Shown: piece after piece, positions 36,667 through 45,930 of the stretch | Position numbering within the stretch: the stretch's first letter is position 1 | Layout of the letters: each line of letters starts with the position of its first letter | Notes under the pieces: generated by a model | What the model was told of the DNA's origin: nothing | The model's database searches: none | Seen by the model: only the letters and a program-made list of their open reading frames with translations | Program-made: the position numbers and the translations under genes | NCBI GenBank assembly: GCA_031415135.1 | Contig: JANORB010000038.1 | Span: 31,278-95,277, forward strand | Reading direction: 5' to 3' | DNA length: 64,000 nt | Source: LGRD01 sp031415135 | GTDB lineage: Bacteria; Pseudomonadota; Gammaproteobacteria; Burkholderiales; Burkholderiaceae_C

Positions 36667-37944
36667 ATGAATCTGTTCATTCGCAACGCCACCCTGCCGG
36701 ACGGCCGCACCGGGCAGGACCTGCGCATCGCGGCCGGCCGCATCGAAGCCATCGCGCCCGGCCTGCCGGCACCCGACGGCGCGCGCATCATCGACGCCGG
36801 GGGCTGGCTGTTGAGCCCGCCGTTCGTCGATTCCCATTTCCACCTGGACGCGACGCTGAGCCACGGCCTGCCGCGCGTCAACCAGAGCGGCACGCTGCTC
36901 GAAGGCATCGCGCTGTGGGGTGAGTTGAAGCCGCTGCTCACGCAAGAGGCGCTGGTCGAGCGTGCCTTGCAATACTGCGACTGGGCGGTGGCCAAGGGCC
37001 TGCTGGCGATTCGCACCCACGTCGATGTGTGCGACGACCGCTTGCTCGCGGTCGAGGCCTTGCTGCACGTCAAGGACCGCGTCAAGCCCTACCTGGACCT
37101 GCAACTCGTCGCCTTCCCGCAGGACGGCCTGCTGCGTTCGCCGACGGCGCTGGCCAACCTGAAACGCGCGCTGGCCATGGGCGTCGACGTGGTCGGCGGC
37201 ATCCCACATTTCGAGCGCACCATGAGCGACGGTGCCGAGAGCGTGCGCATCTTGTGCGAACTGGCGGCCGAGCGCGGCCTGCTTGTCGACATGCATTGCG
37301 ACGAGAGCGACGACCCGCTGTCGCGCCACATCGAGACGCTGGTCTTTCACACCCAGCGGCTGGGCCTGCACGGGCGCGTGACCGGCTCGCACCTCACATC
37401 CATGCACTCGATGGACAACTACTACGTGTCCAAGCTGCTGCCGCTGATGCGCGAAGCGCAGGTGCATGCGGTGGCCAACCCGCTGATCAACATCACGCTG
37501 CAGGGCCGCCACGACAGCTACCCCAAACGGCGCGGCATGACGCGCGTGCCCGAGTTGCTGGCCGCCGGCATCAACGTGGGCTTCGGCCACGACTGCGTGA
37601 TGGACCCGTGGTATTCACTCGGCTCGGCCGACATGCTCGAAGTCGCGCACATGGGCCTGCACGTGGCGCAGATGACCTCGCAGGCGCAGATGCGCGCGTG
37701 TTTCGACGCGGTGACGGTGAACAACGCCCGGGTGATGGGCCTGGCCGGTTACGGCATCGAGGTGGGCCATGCGGCCGACTTCGTGTTGCTGCAGGCCCGC
37801 GACCCCGTCGAGGCGATTCGCCTGCGCGCCACCCGGCTGGCGGTGGTCCGGCGCGGGCAGGTGATTGCGCACAGCGCGCCGAGTGCGGCGACGCTGGCGC
37901 TGCCCGGACGGCCGTCCAGCGTGGACTGGATGCTGCGCCGCTGA
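36667..37944 (+). CDS. codA: Cytosine deaminase (amidohydrolase family)
   Basis: This enzyme deaminates cytosine to uracil, feeding the PreTA pathway encoded upstream. The 425-residue product follows E. coli CodA motif by motif: metal ligands in DSHFHLDATL, HCDESDDPLSR with the catalytic Glu, SHLTSMHSMDNYY, and the metal Asp in GHDCVMDPWYSLGSADM, then HMGLHVAQM. No CodB permease is adjacent; the BMP-type ABC importer would replace it. It ends 11 bases before the stop of the converging M48 gene. Confidence 0.9.
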   Translation: MNLFIRNATLPDGRTGQDLRIAAGRIEAIAPGLPAPDGARIIDAGGWLLSPPFVDSHFHLDATLSHGLPRVNQSGTLLEGIALWGELKPLLTQEALVERALQYCDWAVAKGLLAIRTHVDVCDDRLLAVEALLHVKDRVKPYLDLQLVAFPQDGLLRSPTALANLKRALAMGVDVVGGIPHFERTMSDGAESVRILCELAAERGLLVDMHCDESDDPLSRHIETLVFHTQRLGLHGRVTGSHLTSMHSMDNYYVSKLLPLMREAQVHAVANPLINITLQGRHDSYPKRRGMTRVPELLAAGINVGFGHDCVMDPWYSLGSADMLEVAHMGLHVAQMTSQAQMRACFDAVTVNNARVMGLAGYGIEVGHAADFVLLQARDPVEAIRLRATRLAVVRRGQVIAHSAPSAATLALPGRPSSVDWMLRR

Positions 37945-37955
37945 GTCGCCACGCG

Positions 37956-39041
37956 TCAGCGCGCGGCGGCCTCGCGGAAGAACCGGATGCGCTCGGCGTC
38001 GGCCGGGTGCGACGCGATGGCGATGCCCAGGTCGAGGCCCGGTTTCCGGCCCGTGGCCTGGCTCGGTTTTGCGGCGGCGTCGCGCGCGCCCACCTTCTCG
38101 AAGAAGTCGATCATCACCGCCGGCGACAGCCCGGCCGCTTTGAGAATCCTGACCGCATGCGCGTCGGCTTCGCGCTCCGCGTCGCGCGAGTAGCTGGCCT
38201 GGCCCAACAGCACCGGCGCGCCGGCCAGCAGCGTGCTGAAGTCGCCCAGCACCACGCTGGACAGCGCCGCGATCGCTCCCGCCTGCACCAGCAAGCGCAG
38301 GCCGTGGCGCTGCGCCACATGGCCAAGCTCATGCCCGAGCACGCCGGTGATCACGGCTTCATCGCCCTGCACCAGCGTCACCAGCGCGTCGGTCAGCACC
38401 AAGGTGCCACCGGGCAGCGCAAACGCGTTGGGGCCGATGCGGCCGCTGCGAAACTCGATGCGGTGCGCAGGTTCGCTGCCGGGCGGCAGCGCGTTGATGG
38501 CGCGCTCGAACGCGGCACGCAGGCGCTGCCGCTGCTCGGGTGGCAGCGTGCTGGGCCGAAGCAGTTCTTGATCGAGCGCCTCCAGCGCCGATTCGCCGAG
38601 GGTCCGGTCCACGCTCAGCGGCGTGGCGGCCACCGCCACGCGGCCCAGCCACGGCACGCCCCACAGGTAAAGTGCGCCCACCAGCAGCGCCAGCGCGGCC
38701 ACGCTGGCCAGCACCCAGCGCCAGCTTTGCTGCGCATGCACCACCAGAGAGTCGTTGCGTCCGGCGGCCTTGACCCAGGCATCCCAGGCATCGGCATCGC
38801 TGCAGTGCAGCGAGCCGCCGCCGGGCAGTTGCGCCACCCTCGGCCCGTGGCGGGTGCGCTCCGGCCAGCGAACCCGGTCCGCAGCCACGGTCAGCTCGAC
38901 GCTGTCGCCGCCGATCCACAGCTCGTTGCCGGCCAGGCGCAAGCGCACCGCGTGGGCGCGGGCGCTGCGGCCGTCGAAGTAGTCGGCGCTGACTTGACGC
39001 GGGGCGCCAAGCCCGCCCACGGTGGGCGCTGCAGCGGTCAC
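37956..39041 (-). CDS. M48-family membrane metallopeptidase
   Basis: This zinc peptidase (361 residues) has an N-terminal beta-rich cytoplasmic part, one transmembrane helix (about residues 108-126: WVLASVAALALLVGALYLW), and a catalytic domain with VLGHELGHVAQRHG (the HExxH motif) and downstream zinc Glu in READAHAVRIL. It is related to HtpX/LoiP quality-control peptidases. The start is a GTG whose first base is the last base of the DUF898 stop (TAGTG), so translation is coupled to DUF898. Confidence 0.88.
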   Translation of the reverse strand: MTAAAPTVGGLGAPRQVSADYFDGRSARAHAVRLRLAGNELWIGGDSVELTVAADRVRWPERTRHGPRVAQLPGGGSLHCSDADAWDAWVKAAGRNDSLVVHAQQSWRWVLASVAALALLVGALYLWGVPWLGRVAVAATPLSVDRTLGESALEALDQELLRPSTLPPEQRQRLRAAFERAINALPPGSEPAHRIEFRSGRIGPNAFALPGGTLVLTDALVTLVQGDEAVITGVLGHELGHVAQRHGLRLLVQAGAIAALSSVVLGDFSTLLAGAPVLLGQASYSRDAEREADAHAVRILKAAGLSPAVMIDFFEKVGARDAAAKPSQATGRKPGLDLGIAIASHPADAERIRFFREAAAR

Positions 39042-40240
39042 TACAGGCCGACGTCCAGGCCGAACAGGTCACCGGCGGCGTCGCCGGCGGCTTCGCCTTC
39101 GGCGGCGCGCGCGTCGTCGATCAACTCGGCGGGGTCGACGCGGGTGATCACGTTGACGGCCTGCAAGCGCATGCGCGTCAGCGCCACCGTGGCGAAAGGC
39201 CAGTAGAGCCCCAGGGTCAGCAGCATCAGCAACCAGTTCTTCACGGTCAGCATCAGCAGCGGCTTGAACTTCAGCCGGCTGCGGAACCGCATCACCTTGT
39301 TGCCGGTGCGCGACCACAGCAGATTCTGCATGCGCGAGGTGAAATAAGGGCGCGGAATGATCTGCAGCGCCAGCAGGCCGATCAAGCCCGCCAGCAGCGC
39401 GGCCATGATGACCGCCATCACGCTGGCCCCGCCGCGCCCCGGCAGCAGGCCGGCAAACCCGGCCGTGCCCAAGCCGAGCAGCGCACCGAAGATCGCCACC
39501 AGCACCAGCAGGAACACGGCCAGGGTCTTCAGGAAGACGACATAGAAGGCCCAGGTTCCGGTGCGCAATTCGGTCTGCAACTGGCCCAGGCCGTAGTGTT
39601 GATGCTGGTACTGCTTGAGCTTGAACCACAACCACGGCAACACCAGCAGGCTGACCAGGGTCACCAGCGCCGCGAAGGCCGCATACCACTGGGGCGGGCG
39701 CTCGGGATCGGGCACCCCCACCAGCGCGGCCAGGATCAGCAGGCCGGGCACGAACAGCGGCAGCATGGCCCGGTACGCACCGCCCACCGTCCCGGTGAAG
39801 CGAAACCGCAGGCCGCGCCAGCTGGTGTTGGCCAGGCGGAACTGCAGCGACGACTTCAGCAGCGCCGGCCAGATGGCCGCCACCACCAGGAATGCCACCA
39901 GCCCGGCCACCGGCGAGAACTTGCCCGCCGCCGAATACAACAGCAGCAGCAGCCCCACCAGCAGGTAACCACGCAGCATTTTCAGCGGGCTGCCATGGAA
40001 GTCCAGCGGCTGCCCGTCGACCAGCGTGTTGCCGTAAAAATAGCGCAGCCGGCGCACCTTGGCCCACGGGTAGTACAGGCTCAGCGTGACCAGCATCAGC
40101 AGCAGGTTGACGCTCCAGATGCGAAAGTATTCGCTGCCCGAACCGGTGAAACGCACGTCGAGCAAATGGTCCCGGATCTGGGCCGACCCAAACGACATTC
40201 GTTGCCGGGTCGGCGGGTCGGAGAAGGTCGATGGACTCAT
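39041..40240 (-). CDS. DUF898 (YjgN-like) multi-spanning membrane protein
   Basis: The 399-residue inner-membrane protein has about eight to ten predicted helices. It carries repeated motifs of the DUF898 family: FRIWSVNLLLMLVTLSLYYPWAKVRRLRYFYGNT in the first half and a related LKNWLLMLLTLGLYWPFATV-type segment near the end. Function is unknown. It precedes the M48 peptidase with a one-base overlap, a pairing often seen for this family, so the two probably act together at the membrane. Confidence 0.85.
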   Translation of the reverse strand: MSPSTFSDPPTRQRMSFGSAQIRDHLLDVRFTGSGSEYFRIWSVNLLLMLVTLSLYYPWAKVRRLRYFYGNTLVDGQPLDFHGSPLKMLRGYLLVGLLLLLYSAAGKFSPVAGLVAFLVVAAIWPALLKSSLQFRLANTSWRGLRFRFTGTVGGAYRAMLPLFVPGLLILAALVGVPDPERPPQWYAAFAALVTLVSLLVLPWLWFKLKQYQHQHYGLGQLQTELRTGTWAFYVVFLKTLAVFLLVLVAIFGALLGLGTAGFAGLLPGRGGASVMAVIMAALLAGLIGLLALQIIPRPYFTSRMQNLLWSRTGNKVMRFRSRLKFKPLLMLTVKNWLLMLLTLGLYWPFATVALTRMRLQAVNVITRVDPAELIDDARAAEGEAAGDAAGDLFGLDVGL

Positions 40241-40359
40241 GTTGATTCTCCGCCCCGCATGGGTCCGTGGCGGGAGCGCTCCCTGTTTTCAAACTCTACC
40301 ATTCGTGTGTGGCGAGCGATGGCTAGAATCATCCGCACCAGGGACAACCACACAAAAAC

Positions 40360-40974
40360 ATGAAACTCATCGGCGCGCTCACCAGCCCTTACGTGCGCAA
40401 GGTCCGCATCGTCATGGCGGAGAAAAAACTCGACTACCAGTTCGTGCTGGAAGACGTGTGGGCGAGCGACGCGATCCTCAAGTCCAACCCCCTCGGAAAA
40501 GTGCCGTGCCTGGTGCTCGAGGGCGGCGAGGCGGTGTTCGATTCGCGTGTGATCGTCGAGTACCTCGACACCCGCTCGCCGGTCAGCCGGCTGATCCCCG
40601 AGGGCAGCCGCGAGCGCACCGAAGTGCGCACCTGGGAAGCCCTGGCCGACGGGCTGCTCGACGCGGCGCTGCTGGTGCGCCTGGAGCAGACCTGGGCCGG
40701 CCGCACCGAGGCGCAGCGCAGCAGCGCCTGGATCGAGCGCCAGACGGGCAAGATCCACGCCTCGCTCGCGGCCATGGCCACCGGCCTGGGCGAGCGGCCG
40801 TGGTGTTCGGGCAACCACATGTCGCTGGCCGACATCGCCACCGGCTGTGCGCTGGGCTACCTGGACTTCCGGTTTGCGGCGCTCGACTGGCGCTCACCGC
40901 ACCCGCGGCTCAAGCGGCTGTACGACAAGCTCGCGTTGCGGCAGAGTTTTGTCGACAGCGCGCCGCCCGCGTAG
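40360..40974 (+). CDS. Glutathione S-transferase family protein
   Basis: The 204-residue cytosolic GST has a thioredoxin-like N-terminal domain: LIGALTSPYVRKVRIVMAEK with the active Ser/Tyr region, NPLGKVPCLVLEGGEAVFDS giving cis-Pro and glutathione contacts, then the all-helical C-terminal domain with HMSLADIATGCALGYLDFR. It resembles the E. coli YibF group. A TAGAAT box at 40324-40329 is a possible -10 element in the 119-bp gap shared with the divergent DUF898 gene. Confidence 0.9.
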   Translation: MKLIGALTSPYVRKVRIVMAEKKLDYQFVLEDVWASDAILKSNPLGKVPCLVLEGGEAVFDSRVIVEYLDTRSPVSRLIPEGSRERTEVRTWEALADGLLDAALLVRLEQTWAGRTEAQRSSAWIERQTGKIHASLAAMATGLGERPWCSGNHMSLADIATGCALGYLDFRFAALDWRSPHPRLKRLYDKLALRQSFVDSAPPA

Positions 40975-40989
40975 CCGAGCGCCGGCGGC

Positions 40990-41643
40990 TTACGCCGGGT
41001 GGGTGCTCAACTCGACGGCACTGATGTCGGATTGCAGCTTGCGGTACAGCGAGCGCGTGCTGAGCCCGATGCGGTGCTCGCTGGTGCGCATCTCGCGCGC
41101 GATTTCGCACGCCAGGTAGCCTTCGCTGGCCCGGTTCAGCATCCGATGTTCCGATTCGGTCAGTCCCGGCGCCGGTCGCGCGCCGTCCAGGGCGCGCCCA
41201 TCGGCCCGGCCCGGTTGCCTGAAATGCGCCTTGAGCCAGCGCGCGATCGGCGGCGACATCGGTGACTCGCCCGCCAGCACCTGCCGGATGGCATCGGCCA
41301 CCGCGTGGATCGGGTTGCCGTGAATGAAGTAGCCGTGCGCACCATGGCGCAGCGCCTGCATCAGGCGCCGATCGTCGAGCGCCATCGCGAGCGCGATCAC
41401 CATCACTCGGGGCCGTTCGGACGGCTCGCGGCGGCGCCATTCGGCCAACAAGTCGATCAGCCGTTCGTCGCCCACGCGCAGATCGGCCACCAGCACATCG
41501 GCGCCACCGCGGTCGATGCACTGGCGCGCCTGGGCCAGCGTGTTCGCCATGCCGGCGACGTGCATGCCCGGCTCTTTGACGATCGCTCTGCGCAGGCACT
41601 CTCCCACCAGGGGGTTGTGCTGCAGCAACACGATGCTGACCAT
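40990..41643 (-). CDS. LuxR/NarL-like response regulator with a degenerate receiver
   Basis: The 217-residue protein has a receiver-like N-terminal domain (VSIVLLQHNPLVGECLRRAI, then VLVADLRVGD, then GAHGYFIHGNP) and a LuxR-type helix-turn-helix near the end (LTESEHRMLNRASEGYLACEIAREM). The receiver keeps an aspartate in ADLRV. It lacks the acidic pair after the first strand (QHN instead) and the conserved Lys before the last helix (His instead), so normal phosphorylation is doubtful. The ATG at 41643 follows a GGGGGGCGAG box; an ATG at 41679 would add 12 residues. No sensor kinase is adjacent. Target genes are unknown. Confidence 0.78.
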   Translation of the reverse strand: MVSIVLLQHNPLVGECLRRAIVKEPGMHVAGMANTLAQARQCIDRGGADVLVADLRVGDERLIDLLAEWRRREPSERPRVMVIALAMALDDRRLMQALRHGAHGYFIHGNPIHAVADAIRQVLAGESPMSPPIARWLKAHFRQPGRADGRALDGARPAPGLTESEHRMLNRASEGYLACEIAREMRTSEHRIGLSTRSLYRKLQSDISAVELSTHPA

Positions 41644-41761
41644 GAAACGCTCGCCCCCCAAGGTTGCAAAGGGCTCCATTGTTTCCGCCGCGGCGCCGCG
41701 TGCCATCCCGCGATCCGGGGTCATCCCCGCGTTCGGGGGGAGCGCTGACAGGCGGAAAACG

Positions 41762-42661
41762 TCAAGCGGCGCACAGGTGCGCCAGCAGCGCCGAAGCCGT
41801 TTCAGCGGGCAACTCCTCAGGCAGGAAGTGGCCACCGGCCAGCACCGCCGCGCTGACCTTGCGCGCGCATTGCGCCTGCCACAGTTCGACCGGCTTGAAC
41901 AGGCGTTGCACCACGCCGCGCGCGGCCCACAGCACCAGCGTGTCGCAGGCAATTCTGTGCCCAGCGGCACGCGAGGCGCGGTCGTGTTCAAGGTCGATGC
42001 CGGCCGCGGCCCGGTAGTCTTCACACGCCGCGTGAATCGCCTCGGGCCGGCAGAAGCAGCGTTCGTATTCCGCCAGCGCCTGCGGCTCGATGTGGTTCAA
42101 CCCGGCCGCGCCCCAGCCGCCGAGCGTCCAGTGCAGGTAGAAACGAGGGTCGCCGCCGATCATGCGTTCGGGCAGCGGCGTGGGCTGGATCAGGTGGAAC
42201 CAGTGGTAGTAGGCGCTGGCGAAGCGCATGTCGGTCGCCTCGTACATGTCCAGCGTCGGGGCGATGTCGATCACGCACAGCCGGCTCACCCGTTCAGCAT
42301 GGTCGAGGGCGAGCCGATGCGCCACGCGGCCGCCGCGGTCGTGCCCCACCACGGCAAAGCGCGGGTGGCCGAGTTGGCTCATCAACCCGGCCATGTCGTG
42401 CGCCAGCGCGCGCTTGCTGTAGTTGGCGTGGTCGGGGTCGCCGGGCGGTTTGGATGAATCCCCGTAGCCGCGCAGGTCGGGCAGCACCAGCCGGAAGTGC
42501 TCGGCCAGCGGCAGCGCCACCCGGTGCCACATCGCGTGCGTCTGCGGGAAGCCATGCAGCAACAGCAACGGCGGGCCGTCGGGGCGGCCACCGGTGCGCG
42601 CGAAAATCTCGACGCCGTTGACATTGAAACGGTGCTGCTCGAATCCATTGAACCATGTCAT
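41762..42661 (-). CDS. Alpha/beta hydrolase, fluoroacetate dehalogenase-like
   Basis: The 299-residue alpha/beta hydrolase has the oxyanion strand LLLLHGFPQTHAMW and the nucleophile elbow VVGHDRGGRVAHRLAL. There, Asp replaces the usual Ser and the two Arg residues match those that hold the carboxylate in fluoroacetate dehalogenase. A later YYHWFHLIQPTPLPE segment carries the His-Trp pair of the halide pocket, and a catalytic His lies in LAGGHFLPEELP. Haloacetate dehalogenation is likely; epoxide hydrolysis is the alternative. The gene starts at 42661, divergent from the helicase island. Confidence 0.83.
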   Translation of the reverse strand: MTWFNGFEQHRFNVNGVEIFARTGGRPDGPPLLLLHGFPQTHAMWHRVALPLAEHFRLVLPDLRGYGDSSKPPGDPDHANYSKRALAHDMAGLMSQLGHPRFAVVGHDRGGRVAHRLALDHAERVSRLCVIDIAPTLDMYEATDMRFASAYYHWFHLIQPTPLPERMIGGDPRFYLHWTLGGWGAAGLNHIEPQALAEYERCFCRPEAIHAACEDYRAAAGIDLEHDRASRAAGHRIACDTLVLWAARGVVQRLFKPVELWQAQCARKVSAAVLAGGHFLPEELPAETASALLAHLCAA

Positions 42662-42775
42662 CTCGTCTCCTCGCCGCCTGAGCTGCGATGTACATGCTGC
42701 AAACGCTGGCCGCTATGATGCCCCGAACCCGTGCGAGGCGGCTTGAACAACAAGAACAGTCACCCAGGAGGCGCA

Positions 42776-45700
42776 TTGAGCAGCAAGACCGGAAGCGACC
42801 TGTTCATCGTCGACAACAGCGATGAAGAGTGGAAGGTTCTCAGCTACCTCTCCGAGTGGACTGAAATCTCGTCCAAGTTCGATATCGCCACGGGCTACTT
42901 CGAAATTGGCTCGCTGCTGGCGCTCGATGGTAAGTGGCAGCGCCTCGATCAGATTCGCATCCTGATGGGCGACGAGGTCACGAAGCGAACCCACCGGGCA
43001 TTGCTGGAGGGCATCGCCCTCATCGCGAACATGCTTGACGACAGCATCGAGCAGGAAAAGACCAAGAACGATTTCCTTTCCGGCGTACCGGCCATCGTTC
43101 AGGCCTTGGTCGATGGTCGAATCGTTTGTCGTGTCTACGCCAAGAAGAAGTTTCACGCCAAGGCCTACATCACGCATTCAAAGCTCGCGGTTGTCGGCTC
43201 TTCGGCGCTGGTCGGCTCAAGCAATTTCACGGCCAAGGGCTTGACCGCCAACGTCGAATTGAACGTCCAGCTGCGGCGCGAAGTCGAAGAGTTGCAGCGC
43301 TGGTTCGATCTTCACTGGGGCGAAGCCGATGACGTGACAAGCGATGTCCTGAAAGTCATCGAGCGGCACACGCACCTGTACTTGCCGTTCGAGGTCTACG
43401 CCAAGGCCTTGCAGGCCTACTTCCGCAACCACGAAGTCACGGTCGGGGAGTGGGAGCGCAACCACTCTGCGATGTATCCGCTGCTCGACCAATATCAACG
43501 CGACGGGTACGGCTCCCTGCTCAAGATCGCCGGCAAATACGGCGGCGCGTTCCTGTGCGACGGTGTCGGTCTGGGCAAGACGTTCGTCGGGCTCATGCTG
43601 ATCGAACGCCTTGTTGTGCATGAGCGTAAGAAGGTCGTGCTGGTTGTGCCGAAGTCGGGCCGAGAGCCCGTGTGGGAAACCAACCTTCGCAAGCTACTGC
43701 CGCAGTTGTTCGGTGACTTCTCCAACCTGGTCGTCATCAATCACACCGATCTGCAACGCGGTGGCGAATGGCAAGAGCGTATCGCTCGCCTCAAAGCCCA
43801 GGCCGATGTTGTGGTGGTCGATGAAGCGCATCACTTCCGCAATCCAGCCAACACCAAGGAGCGTTCACGCTACTGGCGCCTTTTCGATCTCTGCGAGGAC
43901 AAGCAGGTGTTCATGCTGACCGCCACGCCGATCAACAACCGGTTGATCGATTTGCAGCACCTGATGGAACACTTCTCACGGCGGCAGCCCGACTTTTTCA
44001 AGGACACCTTGGGCATTCACTCGCTGCCTGGCCACTTCCGAAAGCTTGAGAAGGACCTGGAGAAGCGCGTCGGCGCCGATGGCATGCAAGCCGAGTTGCC
44101 AGGCTTGGAAGCTGCCGATCTCTTGGCGCACGACAACCTGTTCAGCGAACTCGTGGTGCAACGCAGTCGCGCCTATGTGCGCCGCAGCCAGGAGCAACTC
44201 GGTGGCAAGCTGGCGATCTTTCCCGATCGCGCGCCGCCCAAGGTGGCCAACTACTCGATCAAGAAGACCTACGGCAACCTGCTGACCAAGCTCGAAAAGG
44301 CCTTCAACCGCCGCAACCCGCTGTTTGCGTTGCCGATGTACTACCCCTTGGCCTACGCCAAGGGGCCTGTGCAAGATGGCTTGGAAGAGAACCGCCAGAA
44401 GCAGGTGGTCGGCCTGATTCGCATCCTCTTTCTGAAGCGGTTCGAAAGCTCTGCGCGTGCCTTTGAATCGTCATGCCAACAACTGCTCTTGAAGGTCATG
44501 GCCTTCGTGTCGGTGAACAGCACCACCAAGCACGAGCAATCGGCGTTCGAGCGTTGGAGGGTGCGCCATGAAGAGTTGCTCGGTCATGTCGACACCCGCC
44601 AAAAGGCGCTCTTCGGTGAGTTTGACGAAGAGGCCGACGAAGACATCATCCCCGAGGAAATGCTGGAGGCGGCCGACAAGCTCGACCGCGAGCAATTCGA
44701 CATCGCGCAAATGCTGTCGGAGTCGCTGCAAGACCTGGATCAGCTCGCCGAATTTCTCAACGAGCTGCGCCAGTTCAAGCCGCAGCACGACGACAAGCTC
44801 AAGGCGCTGATCGAACTGCTGAAGACCGACCCCGTCCTCAAGAAGCACAAGGTGCTGATCTTCAGCGAGTTCCAGACCACCGCCCGCTACCTGGCCGAGG
44901 AACTCGACAAGGCCGGCATCAAGGGCCTCGACCAAATCGACAGCGCGACCAAGCGCGACCGTGGCGACGTGATCCGCCAGTTCGCGCCGTATTACAACGG
45001 CCTGTCGAGCAAGGAACTCGCTGACCGCGACCAGCCGGAAACACGCGTGTTGATCGCCACCGACGTGCTCTCCGAAGGCCTCAACCTGCAAGACGCCACC
45101 CGCCTCATCAACTATGACCTGCACTGGAACCCGGTGCGCTTGATGCAACGCATTGGCCGTGTCGATCGCCGCCTGAACCCGGCCATCGAGAAGCAGATGC
45201 TCAAGGATCACCCCGCCGTCAAACCCATTCGTGGTTCTGTCGAGTACTGGAACTTCCTGCCGCCCGATGAGCTGGACGAACTGCTCAAGCTCTACAAGAA
45301 GGTCAGCAACAAGACGCTGTTAATCTCCAAAACGCTGGGCATCGAGGGCAAGAAACTGCTGCGGCCCGACGACGACTTCGCGGCTCTCAAGGACTTCGAT
45401 CACGCCTATGCGGGCGAGCCCACTGCGCTGGAGACCATGCACCTGGAGTACCAACGCCTGCTTGTTGCACACCCCGACCTGCCACAGCGGCTCGAAGCAT
45501 TGCCCGGCCGCGTGTTCAGCGGCAAGGCGCATCCGCGGCTTGGCACCCAGGCCGTGTTCTTTTGCGTCGGCCTGCCGGCGCGTGACGCCTCGATCACCGA
45601 GCCAGCGACCGAAGCCGAAGGTTGGACGCTGGAGGCCGGCAGCACCGCTTGGTTGATGGCCGACGTGGCCAGTGGCCAGATCGTCGATGACACCGCCACC

Positions 45701-45877
45701 ATCGATGCCGCAATCCATTGCGAACCGCAGACGCCGCGCCATTGCGAGATCGCACAAGCGACCTTGGGCGAGCTGCGCGCGAAGATTGAGAAGCATTTGA
45801 AGAACAGCTACTTCAAGCAGGTGCAGGCGCCGGTCGGCGTGGTGCCGCAACTCATCGCGTGGATGGAGCTGAACTGA
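42776..45877 (+). CDS. PLD-nuclease/SNF2-type helicase fusion (restriction or defence)
   Basis: The 1033-residue protein has an N-terminal phospholipase D-like nuclease domain (about 1-180) with the HxK motif in KKKFHAKAYITHSKL, then GSSNFTAKGL. An SF2/SNF2-type motor follows: Walker A CDGVGLGKTFVGLML (about 265), VVVVDEAHHFRN, MLTATPINN, and helicase C motifs TDVLSEGLNLQ and LMQRIGRVDRR. The TTG at 42776 has AGGAGG five bases upstream and is preferred; a GTG at 42731 is open but poorly placed. A TATGAT box lies at 42714-42719. It is followed 53 bases later by the methyltransferase genes. Nuclease plus translocase next to a DNA methylase is the logic of type I/ISP restriction and of class 1 DISARM-like systems. 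Confidence 0.88.
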   Translation: MSSKTGSDLFIVDNSDEEWKVLSYLSEWTEISSKFDIATGYFEIGSLLALDGKWQRLDQIRILMGDEVTKRTHRALLEGIALIANMLDDSIEQEKTKNDFLSGVPAIVQALVDGRIVCRVYAKKKFHAKAYITHSKLAVVGSSALVGSSNFTAKGLTANVELNVQLRREVEELQRWFDLHWGEADDVTSDVLKVIERHTHLYLPFEVYAKALQAYFRNHEVTVGEWERNHSAMYPLLDQYQRDGYGSLLKIAGKYGGAFLCDGVGLGKTFVGLMLIERLVVHERKKVVLVVPKSGREPVWETNLRKLLPQLFGDFSNLVVINHTDLQRGGEWQERIARLKAQADVVVVDEAHHFRNPANTKERSRYWRLFDLCEDKQVFMLTATPINNRLIDLQHLMEHFSRRQPDFFKDTLGIHSLPGHFRKLEKDLEKRVGADGMQAELPGLEAADLLAHDNLFSELVVQRSRAYVRRSQEQLGGKLAIFPDRAPPKVANYSIKKTYGNLLTKLEKAFNRRNPLFALPMYYPLAYAKGPVQDGLEENRQKQVVGLIRILFLKRFESSARAFESSCQQLLLKVMAFVSVNSTTKHEQSAFERWRVRHEELLGHVDTRQKALFGEFDEEADEDIIPEEMLEAADKLDREQFDIAQMLSESLQDLDQLAEFLNELRQFKPQHDDKLKALIELLKTDPVLKKHKVLIFSEFQTTARYLAEELDKAGIKGLDQIDSATKRDRGDVIRQFAPYYNGLSSKELADRDQPETRVLIATDVLSEGLNLQDATRLINYDLHWNPVRLMQRIGRVDRRLNPAIEKQMLKDHPAVKPIRGSVEYWNFLPPDELDELLKLYKKVSNKTLLISKTLGIEGKKLLRPDDDFAALKDFDHAYAGEPTALETMHLEYQRLLVAHPDLPQRLEALPGRVFSGKAHPRLGTQAVFFCVGLPARDASITEPATEAEGWTLEAGSTAWLMADVASGQIVDDTATIDAAIHCEPQTPRHCEIAQATLGELRAKIEKHLKNSYFKQVQAPVGVVPQLIAWMELN

Positions 45878-45930
45878 ACTGAACTGACGAACAACGAGCG
45901 CTCCGAACCGGGCGCAGGGAGATCACCGCC

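Noticed and set aside
42714..42719. TATGAT as a firm promoter for the PLD-helicase gene
   Set aside because: No acceptable -35 element lies at 16-18 bp, so it is mentioned only as a possible -10 box.
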